DNA of 64,000 nt, taken from assembly GCF_029223285.1 (NCBI RefSeq), contig NZ_JARHUJ010000004.1, positions 310,001-374,000 of the forward strand. Reading direction: 5' to 3'. Under the pieces are notes generated by a model that saw only the letters and a list, made by a program, of their open reading frames with translations, made no database searches and was not told where the DNA came from. Of the stretch, positions 46,535 through 55,227 are shown piece by piece (the stretch's first letter is position 1; each line of letters opens with the position of its first letter). Source of the stretch: Paraflavitalea sp. CAU 1676 (GTDB lineage: Bacteria; Bacteroidota; Bacteroidia; Chitinophagales; Chitinophagaceae). Position numbers and translations under genes: made by a program.

Positions 46535-48241
46535 ATGAGCAAGTTTAATTCAATCATATATAAAGGCGCTCTTGCAACCGGTCTGCTGTTGAGCCTGCAG
46601 GCCTGTAAAGTAGATATATTGCCTTCGGCCCGTTATACGGAGGAAGCTGTGTGGAACAATCCAACCAATATGGAACTCTACATCAATGGAATGTATTCCG
46701 AGTTCAAGACCTTTCAGTTTGGTGCTTTTCCCATCGGCTACGACAACGCCACCGATGCATTGAGCGATATCGAAAAATATACCTCTTCAGTATCCGGTAA
46801 TGGAACCGTCAATATCCTGGCTACGGATGCCTCCAGGGTGAACGCCGCAGGTCCGCAGTTGAACTACTGGCAGTCGGGGTATGTGCGCATCAAGCGCATC
46901 AATGAACTGATGGATGGCATGTCTAAATATGCAAAGATCGACGAGGCCGCCAAGAAGCAATATGAAGCGGAAGCACGTTTCATCAGGGGCTACGTTTATT
47001 TCTGGCTCGTAAAACTGCATGGCAGTGTAATATTGCTGGACAATCTCAGCCAGTATGCGCAAAAGGATCGCCAGCGTTCATCGGAAGAGGACTGCTGGAA
47101 GTTCATTGCTGCCGATTTTGCCTTTGCTGCTGAGAACCTTCCCAAACAATGGGATGCAGCCCGCACCGGCAAGGCCACCAAAGGAGCAGCCTATGCCATG
47201 CTCGCCCGTACCTGGCTGTATGCTGCATCCATCGCAGAAAATGATAAAAAGCAATTCAACCAGGATGAACTCACCGGCGTAGCCGCATCCAATGCGCAAA
47301 CCTATTATCAGAATGCTGCTAACGCTGCCAAGGCAGTGGTAGACCTGGCCAATGAAGGGTTGTATGCACTCGAATCTGATTTCGCCAGCATCTTTACCAA
47401 TAAGAACACCAAAGAGGCGATCTTCAAGATCGACTTCCTGGCGCCGCAGCTCACCCACAACTTCGATCTCGGCTTCGCACCTCCCGGCGATGCACCCGGC
47501 CAATGTTTAGTGTATGGAGTACCCACGGCCGAACTGGTCAATGAGTTTGAAATGAACGATGGATCTAAGTTTTCCTGGAGCAACACTACCCAGGCGGCCA
47601 ATCCCTACACCAACCGCGAGCCTCGTTTCTATGCTTCCATTCTTTACAATGGAGCAAGCTGGAAAAACCGTACGATCAACACCACACCTAGCAATACAAC
47701 AGAAGGTATTGCAGAATACGGCACGGTTACCGAACCCCGTAAAACTGTAACGGGCTACTATATCAGGAAATCGCTCAATCCTGCCGTGAACGATTTCGTG
47801 GTGAACAAAAGTGTACAAAGCTGGATAGAGCTGCGCTACGCAGAAGTACTACTGATACAGGCAGAAGCTAAGGCAAAACTAAATGACATCAGCGGTGCAC
47901 AGGATGCCCTCAATGCCCTGCGCAACAAACGTGGACTGCCCAATACAGCAGCGAGTACAACTGCCCAGTTAATGACAGCTATCGAACATGAGCGTATCGT
48001 AGAGCTGGCATTTGAAGGACACCGCTACTGGGACCTCCGTCGCTGGCGCAAAGCACATACCGTGCTCAATAATGTGAAATTCACCGGACACAGGGTAACC
48101 GCCTCCGGCGGAGGGTTTAAGTACGAATCCGTACCCTGCGATAATACCAACAGGCAGTTCACGCCCGCGTTGTATTACATACCGATCCCGACAGCGGAAC
48201 TGATCAATAACAAAGCGCTTACGCAAATCAAGGGTTGGTAA
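46535..48241 (+). CDS. SusD/RagB-family outer-membrane lipoprotein
   Basis: A 568-residue SusD with lipoprotein signal (QAC, Cys 24). Typical parts are visible: N-terminal AVWNNPTNMELYINGMY, helical repeats (FIRGYVYFWLVKLHG, AEVLLIQAEAKAKLND), and the C-terminal ERIVELAFEGHRYWDLRRW plus YYIPIPTAEL. It pairs with the SusC directly upstream and binds the glycan outside the cell. A strong hairpin lies just behind it. Confidence 0.95.
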   Translation: MSKFNSIIYKGALATGLLLSLQACKVDILPSARYTEEAVWNNPTNMELYINGMYSEFKTFQFGAFPIGYDNATDALSDIEKYTSSVSGNGTVNILATDASRVNAAGPQLNYWQSGYVRIKRINELMDGMSKYAKIDEAAKKQYEAEARFIRGYVYFWLVKLHGSVILLDNLSQYAQKDRQRSSEEDCWKFIAADFAFAAENLPKQWDAARTGKATKGAAYAMLARTWLYAASIAENDKKQFNQDELTGVAASNAQTYYQNAANAAKAVVDLANEGLYALESDFASIFTNKNTKEAIFKIDFLAPQLTHNFDLGFAPPGDAPGQCLVYGVPTAELVNEFEMNDGSKFSWSNTTQAANPYTNREPRFYASILYNGASWKNRTINTTPSNTTEGIAEYGTVTEPRKTVTGYYIRKSLNPAVNDFVVNKSVQSWIELRYAEVLLIQAEAKAKLNDISGAQDALNALRNKRGLPNTAASTTAQLMTAIEHERIVELAFEGHRYWDLRRWRKAHTVLNNVKFTGHRVTASGGGFKYESVPCDNTNRQFTPALYYIPIPTAELINNKALTQIKGW

Positions 48242-48257
48242 TCAAGTGAGTTGCAGG

Positions 48258-48304
48258 TGGCCGGTTTTCGTATAACCCTATAATCTGTTGCGTACAACCG
48301 GCCA
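48258..48304 (+). other. Intercistronic hairpin after SusD
   Basis: TGGCCGGTT (48258-48266) pairs perfectly with AACCGGCCA (48296-48304). No T-run follows, so it is unlikely to stop transcription fully. It lies between SusD and the DUF5018 gene, where such hairpins can protect the upstream SusC-SusD message and set a step in expression. Confidence 0.5.
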
Positions 48305-48332
48305 TCGCAGCCCGCATTCTTAACCGGTAAAA

Positions 48333-50015
48333 ATGAATTACATGAAAAATTATTTCTTCCTCTTTATAACAGCACTCACCGCAGGCGGCCTGTTTACTGC
48401 CTGTAAAAAGGTAGAATCGGTTCCCCGCAAAGAACAAAGCGCCCTCAGCGACATCTACCTTACCTCCGATGGCAAAGGCAGCGATCGCTTATTCGATCCC
48501 CGTTACAGCGCCAACAACGACACCATCTACTTCGATGTACCCTGGTATTTCCCGCCCGATTATGATAAGGAAGTCGATCTTTCCAGGCTGATCGTACGGG
48601 CTACCATCCCAACAGATGCCACCATGACGCCGGCACTGGGTAAATTGACCGATCTCACCAAACCATTGGAGATCACCGTAACCGCAGGTAATGGCAATCA
48701 GTCCAAATATGTGATCATGGCCAAAAAGGTAGGAGATGTATCTGTTACCAGTGCCAGCATTGAGCTCAATGTGAATGGCGCTACCGAACAGATCGACGGT
48801 GTAGTACAGGCCAATGAGATCCTTTTTTATGTATTGCCCGGCACCGATGTATCGAATGCAACGCTGGCATACGAGATCAATAAACATTCCAAAGGAAGCA
48901 TTACGTATGGTGCATCCATTAACCTTACGCAACCCGTTCCATTTACTATAACAGGTAAAGACGGCGTTCCAAAAACTTATACCCTGCGGGCCCTCGAACC
49001 CGTTAAACTGCCTTATGGCGCAGGTATCAACCGCAAGTTGTGGATCAAGCCTGGTGCAGAGCTCGGCTTTACCGCCAACAACGAGGTGTGCCTCGCGGTA
49101 AGCGGCGACAACCTCGTGGTTACCAGGAGAACAACGCCTTCCAAATACGCTGTCTTCAACCGTTTCACGGGAGCCTATATCAAAGACATGTACAATCCTT
49201 TTACCGCTGTATCCTTCCAGGTGATCAGTGACTCGGCCGATCATCTGATGGCCTGTTCATGGGCGCCCAAAAACAGCAAGTTCATCCTGTACAGGTACAA
49301 TGATGTGGATGATGCCACACCGGTTAAACTGGTCGAGTGGACCAATAACAACCCCAACGCCATCACCGGTGACGGTGGGGTAGGCAGAAGAGTGAACGTA
49401 TATGGCGACCTCACCAAAGATGCGGTGATCATGGCGCCCGCCGGTCAGTCGGCCGTCATCTATAAATGGCGCATCGTAAACGGTACAGCAGTAAGCCAAA
49501 CGCCAGAAGTGATCACCTATAAATCCGTTGCAGGCGGCGCAGCTTCCTTCATGGGTTTCTATGCCGAAGCGCAACCTATTGGGGCAGGGGCCAATGCCGA
49601 TTACTTCATCAACTACCAGTTTGAGGTAGCCCTGGTAAACGGCACCACCCATGAACGGTCGGCATCGCTGACGGCCATGCCAGGTGTTGTGTTCACCATG
49701 CCTACGGCTTATACCAAATTCAACAATGCCAACTACCTGGCCATTGTGAAATATATCAACACCTATGATCTCAACCAGGTGCAGATGTCGCTCTTCGATG
49801 TTACCAGAACATCGATGATGAGCCTTCCGCCCACCGATCCCAATTATTCATCGCTGAACGTATTCAACTCAACTACGCTCACCGGAACTGCCAACGGCAA
49901 CGGAACCGCCGACATCGCCGTGGGATACTCCAACAACAAGGAGCGCATGCAGGTGTATATGTTGCTGACGAATGGAGGGATTATGGCGCATGAGTTCACC
50001 AATTACGCGCCTTAA
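48333..50015 (+). CDS. DUF5018-type surface lipoprotein
   Basis: A 560-residue lipoprotein (TAC, Cys 24). The N-terminal third has two Ig-like or bacterial sugar-binding-type domains of the DUF5018 kind (YDKEVDLSRLIVRATIPTDA, then VTAGNGNQSKYVI and GKDGVPKTYTLRA). The rest (about 240-560) is a beta-propeller-like repeat region with FNRFTGAYIKDMY and TAMPGVVFTMPT. Such proteins follow SusD in Bacteroidota loci and act as extra surface glycan-binding proteins. It lies between two intercistronic hairpins. Confidence 0.75.
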   Translation: MNYMKNYFFLFITALTAGGLFTACKKVESVPRKEQSALSDIYLTSDGKGSDRLFDPRYSANNDTIYFDVPWYFPPDYDKEVDLSRLIVRATIPTDATMTPALGKLTDLTKPLEITVTAGNGNQSKYVIMAKKVGDVSVTSASIELNVNGATEQIDGVVQANEILFYVLPGTDVSNATLAYEINKHSKGSITYGASINLTQPVPFTITGKDGVPKTYTLRALEPVKLPYGAGINRKLWIKPGAELGFTANNEVCLAVSGDNLVVTRRTTPSKYAVFNRFTGAYIKDMYNPFTAVSFQVISDSADHLMACSWAPKNSKFILYRYNDVDDATPVKLVEWTNNNPNAITGDGGVGRRVNVYGDLTKDAVIMAPAGQSAVIYKWRIVNGTAVSQTPEVITYKSVAGGAASFMGFYAEAQPIGAGANADYFINYQFEVALVNGTTHERSASLTAMPGVVFTMPTAYTKFNNANYLAIVKYINTYDLNQVQMSLFDVTRTSMMSLPPTDPNYSSLNVFNSTTLTGTANGNGTADIAVGYSNNKERMQVYMLLTNGGIMAHEFTNYAP

Positions 50016-50027
50016 CAAAATCGCTTA

Positions 50028-50063
50028 CAGGTTGCAGGAACTGGTACAGCAGCCTGCAACCTG
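50028..50063 (+). other. Intercistronic hairpin after the DUF5018 gene
   Basis: CAGGTTGCAGG (50028-50038) pairs perfectly over 11 bp with CCTGCAACCTG (50053-50063), loop of 14 bases, followed by TTCTTGCTGTT. It is a weak terminator candidate or an mRNA-stabilising element before the GHL10 gene. Confidence 0.5.
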
Positions 50064-50123
50064 TTCTTGCTGTTATGAAACAATCATTGTAACACCACCT
50101 TATTCTCCAACAAATATTCTGTC

Positions 50124-51524
50124 ATGAAACAACTCCTCACAGGCTCCCTGCTCGTCGTGGCCGCCATGGTTGCCTCGGTAGCTTGTAAAAAGTCTAAGTC
50201 CGACCCACCCGGTACGGTCAATCCCGTCGATACACCGGTAGTCACCAAACCCGGACGGAATGTGATCGCCTGGGTCGATGCCCGCTCCAACGTATTCGGC
50301 ACTTACGGACGGTTGAACGATACCACCGAACTGAAGAAAGTACTGGATACGTTACAGCAATCCGGCGTAACCGGCCTGGTGATTGACGTAAAAGGAAGTT
50401 CGGGCTACACCATGTATCCCAGCGCCTATACCAAACAACTCACCACGCTCGATGGCAAATCGCTGCCAGCGAATGTGGACTATGTGGGTTATATGATCAA
50501 AGAAGCTCGCAAACGCAGCTTTAAGATCTATACCTCCATCGTCACCATGGTGGAAGGGGATGGTAACCGTCAGATCGGTCCTGTATTCGACGATCCCAAT
50601 TTTAAGCAATATGAAAGTATCGTTTGCGATGTAACCGGTAAAAGGGTACCCGTTACCACCACCGGCCGCAATGCATTTGTAAATCCAGCCCAGCCTGCGG
50701 TGCAGGAGCGGGCACTCAATATCGTTAAAGAGATCGTTGGCAAATACGATATCGACGGATTCATTCTCGACTATGCCCGGTATACCGATATCGATGCCGA
50801 TTTCTCCGATTTCAGCAAGGCACAATTCATAAAGTTCCTGCAGGACAAATACAACGATGCAGATGCAGTGAATATGAAGTTCCCTACTGATATCGTCACC
50901 ACGTGGCGGTCGAGTAATGGGCAAACGCTCCCTGCTACCACTGGAAAGTATTATAAAAAATGGCTGATCTATCGCACTGGCGTTATCAACGACTTTTTCA
51001 AAAAGGCACGCGCTGCCGTGAAGAGCGTAAAAGCCAATGTGAGCTTTGGTGTATACGTAGGTGCCTGGTACACTACGTACTACCAGGTTGGGGTTAACTG
51101 GGCCAGCAATGAATACGATCCTTTTAACGACCAGGAAGTCCGTTTCGACTGGGCCTATCCGGGCTATATGGAGAACGGTTATGCTGAGCAGCTCGACCTG
51201 TTGATGACGGGTAACTATTTTACCCAGATCCTCCTGTCGGAAAATGCGGCGACTGCCAACCTCAAATACCACTGGTGGAGTGTGGAAGGATCGATCAACG
51301 GCACCAAATACATCACCAAAAACAAGATGCCGCTCTACGCCAGCATCGATATGGGCAATGTGGATTGGCCCAATAAAGGGGAGATTACCCGCGCCATCAA
51401 GTATATCCTCAACAATACCTCTGGCGGTATTATGCTGTTCGACGTAGTGCACATTTATGCACCGCAATACAATCGATTAAAGCAGCCACTTTGGGACGCT
51501 GTAAAAGAAGGTATCAAACAATAA
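50124..51524 (+). CDS. GH10-like (GHL10/DUF187) glycosidase-fold lipoprotein
   Basis: A 466-residue lipoprotein (VAC, Cys 21) with a (beta/alpha)8 fold of the GHL10 / DUF187 type: GVTGLVIDVKGSSGY near residue 80, KSFKIYTSIVTMVEG-type strand, YDIDGFILDYARY at about 210-222 (the FDGIhlDYxxY strand motif of the family, with acidic residues D213, D218), and FDWAYPGYMENG. Its activity is not known; some relatives act on amino-sugar or glycosaminoglycan-like polymers. The stop codon overlaps the ATG of the phosphoesterase gene by one base (TAATG), pointing to coupled translation. Confidence 0.8.
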   Translation: MKQLLTGSLLVVAAMVASVACKKSKSDPPGTVNPVDTPVVTKPGRNVIAWVDARSNVFGTYGRLNDTTELKKVLDTLQQSGVTGLVIDVKGSSGYTMYPSAYTKQLTTLDGKSLPANVDYVGYMIKEARKRSFKIYTSIVTMVEGDGNRQIGPVFDDPNFKQYESIVCDVTGKRVPVTTTGRNAFVNPAQPAVQERALNIVKEIVGKYDIDGFILDYARYTDIDADFSDFSKAQFIKFLQDKYNDADAVNMKFPTDIVTTWRSSNGQTLPATTGKYYKKWLIYRTGVINDFFKKARAAVKSVKANVSFGVYVGAWYTTYYQVGVNWASNEYDPFNDQEVRFDWAYPGYMENGYAEQLDLLMTGNYFTQILLSENAATANLKYHWWSVEGSINGTKYITKNKMPLYASIDMGNVDWPNKGEITRAIKYILNNTSGGIMLFDVVHIYAPQYNRLKQPLWDAVKEGIKQ

Positions 51525-52996
51525 TGAAGGTCGTTAAACATATAATAGTGCTTATGCTGCTCCTGCCTGGAAGTTTTACCGCTTTCCCGCAGGAGCTTCC
51601 TGTTTCCGTACACGTATTGGTGAAAGGTAAGATCTCTGATACACAGGGCAAACCCCTGCCCAATGTAGCGGTCACTGATGGCACTACCATCACCTATACT
51701 GATAAAAAAGGGGCTTATCACCTGGAAAGTACCCGCCAGTCCATGTTTGTCTATATCACCCTGCCAGCCGGATATGAAATTCCGACCGAAGACAACATGG
51801 CGAAATTCTACCAACGCATACAACCTGTAAAAGGTAAGTTTAGGGCCGATTTCAAGCTGCGGCCACTCGTTCAAAACGATCAGCGACATTTTGCCATCGT
51901 GTGGGCCGACCCGCAGATCAACAATAAAGAAGAAGCCAATCAATTGCACGCCACCGCCGTACCCGACACCAAAGAACTGGCTGCACAACTCATGCAGGAG
52001 GCGCCCGTGCATGGCATCGCCGCCGGCGATCTCTCCTGGGATGCGCCACCCATCATTCCCGAATACAAAAAGGCCATCAGATCGACCGGAATTCCTTTCT
52101 TCCAGGTATTGGGCAATCACGACATGGATATCCATGTTCGCAGCGATGAGCAGTCCGATAGCACCTTCCGCAAGAGCATGGGCCCCACCTGGTATTCCTT
52201 CAACAGAGGTAAAGCACACTATATCGTGCTCGACAACGTATTCTATTTTTCCGACGGTTACAATTATATGGGGTATGTAACCGAGCAGCAGTTCCGCTGG
52301 CTCGAGCAAGATCTGAAAACCGTAAAGCCAGGTTCACTGGTATTTGTGTCCATGCACATCTCCGCTTATACCAACGAGAAAGCCCGCACCAAAGCCAGCG
52401 CCGATCAACCTGGCGATGTAACGATGAACCGCAAGCATCTCTACAAATTGCTGGCTCCGTTTCAAACGCATTTCCTGACGGGCCATACGCATTACAACGA
52501 AAATATTATCCACGACAATATATATGAACACATCCATGCTGCAGTGTGTGGTACCTGGTGGATCAGCCCGCTCTGCGGCGACGGTACACCCCGTGGCTAT
52601 GGCGTTTATGAGATCAATGGCGACAGTGTACAATGGTATTATAAAACGGTAGGGAAAGATAGAAACTACCAGATGCGGGTATACAATAAGGGAGCTTATA
52701 AGAACAGGCCGCTGGATATCGCCGTAAATGTCTGGAATTACGATGAAGCCTGGAAAGTGGAGTGGTACGAAGATGACCAGTTTAAAGGCAGCATGCGCCG
52801 CGAAACGGAATACGATGCCGCAGTAACTGATTTCCTTACAGGACCTCAACGTCCGGCAAAGTATCCCTGGGCCCGCCCGCTGCTCACTGATCACCTGTTT
52901 TTTGCAACCCCATCGGGCATAGCAAACACGGCCACCATCGTGGTAACAGACAGGTTTGGCAATAAACACCAGGAAAAGATCATCCTGCAACAATAA
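51524..52996 (+). CDS. Exported calcineurin-like phosphoesterase with flanking beta domains
   Basis: A 490-residue periplasmic metallophosphoesterase. Signal peptide 1-23 (cleavage near FPQE); N-terminal beta-sandwich (about 30-115); metallophosphatase core with ADPQ (D129, with Gln where many relatives have His), GDLSWD (D169), GNHD (197-200), MHI and TGHTHYNEN near 320; C-terminal beta domain (about 400-490). This three-part architecture is the MetallophosN/C type. It would cleave a phosphate mono- or diester on the imported glycan. Translation is coupled to the GHL10 gene upstream by a TAATG overlap. Confidence 0.88.
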   Translation: MKVVKHIIVLMLLLPGSFTAFPQELPVSVHVLVKGKISDTQGKPLPNVAVTDGTTITYTDKKGAYHLESTRQSMFVYITLPAGYEIPTEDNMAKFYQRIQPVKGKFRADFKLRPLVQNDQRHFAIVWADPQINNKEEANQLHATAVPDTKELAAQLMQEAPVHGIAAGDLSWDAPPIIPEYKKAIRSTGIPFFQVLGNHDMDIHVRSDEQSDSTFRKSMGPTWYSFNRGKAHYIVLDNVFYFSDGYNYMGYVTEQQFRWLEQDLKTVKPGSLVFVSMHISAYTNEKARTKASADQPGDVTMNRKHLYKLLAPFQTHFLTGHTHYNENIIHDNIYEHIHAAVCGTWWISPLCGDGTPRGYGVYEINGDSVQWYYKTVGKDRNYQMRVYNKGAYKNRPLDIAVNVWNYDEAWKVEWYEDDQFKGSMRRETEYDAAVTDFLTGPQRPAKYPWARPLLTDHLFFATPSGIANTATIVVTDRFGNKHQEKIILQQ

Positions 52997-53045
52997 ACAT
53001 AGGTGGGATAGGACGCATTGGCGATCATATCCTGTTGATACATCC

Positions 53046-54440
53046 ATGCAACGCAACAATAGTTTAGACGCATTAAGAGGCCTGGCCATACTGGCCATGG
53101 TTTTATCGAGCAGTATCGCCTTTGGTATATTGCCCGCCTGGATGTACCATGCGCAAACACCTCCGCCGGGTCACACATTCAATCCTTCCCTGCCCGGCAT
53201 AACCTGGGTAGACCTCGTGTTCCCCTTCTTTCTTTTTAGCATGGGCGCCGCCATTCCATTGGCCCTGCATAAAAAAGTGAAAGCAGGCGCCGGCTTCCTG
53301 TTGGTGCTTTACACGGCCGCCCGCCGTTACCTGTTGCTCGTATTCTTTGCACTTTTTACACTGCATGCACGCAGCAATATCATGACCGGTACTCCTGCAC
53401 CGGTGTACTACCTGCTTTCTATCGTCGCCTTCGTAATGTTGTTCTTCCAGTTTTACAAACCGGCAGGGCCGCAATACCAAAAGTTATTCCTCGTAATTCG
53501 AATACTCGCTTTTGCCGCAGCGGCGCTGATGCTGTACGGGCTGCCCTTTAAGGATGGCAGAGGTTTCTCCTTCGATAGAAGCGATATCATCATTATTGTA
53601 TTGGGTAATATGGCATTCTTCGGCACGCTTATTTGGTGGTTTACAAAAGACAAACCCTGGATACGGATGGCAATACTGCCCTTTCTGATGGCAATACTGG
53701 TGGGCGGTAAAGAACAGGGCACCTGGAACGAAATGGTGCTGCAATGGTCGCCACTGCCCTGGATGTATAAATTCTATTACCTGAAATACCTGTTTATCAT
53801 CCTGCCTGGTACACTGGCCGGCGACTGGATGCTGACGTACGGTACAGAACATCATTTTTCCAAAGGCAGTCCGGTCAAATGGAATACCGGCCTTACCTCC
53901 TTATTATCTTTTGCGGTTATAGTAACCAATGTTATATTGCTTTTTGGCCGCTACACGGTGCTCAACCTTATCCTTACGGCCATACTTTGCCTGGTGATAT
54001 ATCTATCCCTGAAAAAACAAGCTGCGCAACAACCATTGATCATGGCTTTTTTCAAAGCCGGGGTGTATTTATTGGTGCTGGGGCTATTTCTTGAAGCGTA
54101 TGAAGGCGGCATTAAAAAGGATCCCTCCACGTTCAGTTACTATCTCGTAACAAGCGGACTGGCTTTCTTTATGTTGATCGCATTTTACGGATTTCAATAT
54201 TCGGCTGTTGGCGAGCGGGTAGTAAATTACCTCAGTCTCAATGGCCGAAATCCAATGGTGGCTTATGTAGCCGGCAACCTGTTGCTGCTGCCGCTCCTCC
54301 ATCTTACAGGCGCCATATCGCTTTACGGGGGGATGCAGCACGCCGTGGCAACCGGCTTCCTGAGTGGCATATTATTCACCGGCATCGTTTCGCTCATAAC
54401 CGTGTGGTTTACGAAGCGGGGCTGGTTATGGAAAACCTGA
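53046..54440 (+). CDS. DUF5009 / HGSNAT-like acyltransferase membrane protein
   Basis: A 464-residue inner-membrane protein with about 11 predicted helices. It begins SLDALRGLAILAMVL (6-20) and carries H43 in PPGHTFNP and TWVDLVFPFFLFSMGAA (53-69), as in the DUF5009 and heparan-alpha-glucosaminide N-acetyltransferase group. Relatives carry acetyl groups across a membrane to a glucosamine. ATG 53046 is chosen because the family motif begins right after it, 49 bp after the phosphoesterase stop. Its presence beside four esterases suggests acetyl-group handling in this locus. Confidence 0.85.
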   Translation: MQRNNSLDALRGLAILAMVLSSSIAFGILPAWMYHAQTPPPGHTFNPSLPGITWVDLVFPFFLFSMGAAIPLALHKKVKAGAGFLLVLYTAARRYLLLVFFALFTLHARSNIMTGTPAPVYYLLSIVAFVMLFFQFYKPAGPQYQKLFLVIRILAFAAAALMLYGLPFKDGRGFSFDRSDIIIIVLGNMAFFGTLIWWFTKDKPWIRMAILPFLMAILVGGKEQGTWNEMVLQWSPLPWMYKFYYLKYLFIILPGTLAGDWMLTYGTEHHFSKGSPVKWNTGLTSLLSFAVIVTNVILLFGRYTVLNLILTAILCLVIYLSLKKQAAQQPLIMAFFKAGVYLLVLGLFLEAYEGGIKKDPSTFSYYLVTSGLAFFMLIAFYGFQYSAVGERVVNYLSLNGRNPMVAYVAGNLLLLPLLHLTGAISLYGGMQHAVATGFLSGILFTGIVSLITVWFTKRGWLWKT

Positions 54441-54463
54441 TCGTTAACCTGGAATAGCATTAA

Positions 54464-55165
54464 ATGATAATACTTCGGCAAACACATAGTAAGTTGATGA
54501 AGGCTGCCTGCCTCATTGGTATCTTTTGCTGTCTTGGCCATGCCGGGCATGCGCAGACAGTCGACAGCAGCTATCACAATTACCTGTACGATAGTCGACT
54601 CGCTTATTTCAAACAACTTTCGCCTGTAAAGAAGGCCATTGTGTTCTGGGGTGATAGCATTACCGATTGGGGCGATTGGGCCGAGTTCTTACAATTCAGG
54701 AAAGCCATCAACCGGGGTATTGCCGGCGATAATACATACGGCCTAAGGGCCCGCCTCGGCGAAGTGCTGCGCCACCGGCCAAAGAAATTGTTTATCCTCA
54801 TTGGTACCAACGACATCAATAAAAAGATACCTGTTCATTGTATCGTGGAGAACTACCGGAAGATCATCGGTGAGGTAAAAGCCAAATCACCTGCAACCAC
54901 TTTGTATGTGCAAAGCGTATTCCCGATCAATGACCAGCTTATTGGCCGGCAGTATTACAGCGGCACCAATGAGCAGATCATGGAGCTGAACAACGCCCTG
55001 AAGGGGCTGGCAGCTGAAATGTTGGTAACATATGTCGATATATATCCCGCCTTGCTTGATGCCCGGCAGCAACTCGATGCACGTTATACCTACGATGGTT
55101 TGCACCTGTCGGGCCTCGGGTACCAGGCCTGGGTCAGCTATCTCAAAAAGGAACGCCTGCTCTGA
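54464..55165 (+). CDS. SGNH/GDSL-type esterase (paralogue 1)
   Basis: A 233-residue exported esterase. Signal segment about residues 11-30 (MKAACLIGIFCCLG begins at residue 12, so 54497 is a possible start). Catalytic blocks: WGDSITD (S65), RGIAGDN (Gly of block II), GTNDIN (N116) and DGLHLS (D211, H214). All four SGNH residues are present. The protein is the first of three paralogues in the locus, which share the order IVF-GxSIT-NRGI-GDN. It probably removes acetyl or other acyl esters from a carbohydrate in the periplasm. Confidence 0.88.
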   Translation: MIILRQTHSKLMKAACLIGIFCCLGHAGHAQTVDSSYHNYLYDSRLAYFKQLSPVKKAIVFWGDSITDWGDWAEFLQFRKAINRGIAGDNTYGLRARLGEVLRHRPKKLFILIGTNDINKKIPVHCIVENYRKIIGEVKAKSPATTLYVQSVFPINDQLIGRQYYSGTNEQIMELNNALKGLAAEMLVTYVDIYPALLDARQQLDARYTYDGLHLSGLGYQAWVSYLKKERLL

Positions 55166-55227
55166 TCAATAATCATCAATAAGCATACTATTAAATCATT
55201 CACTTTCACATTCGACTTTACACTATC

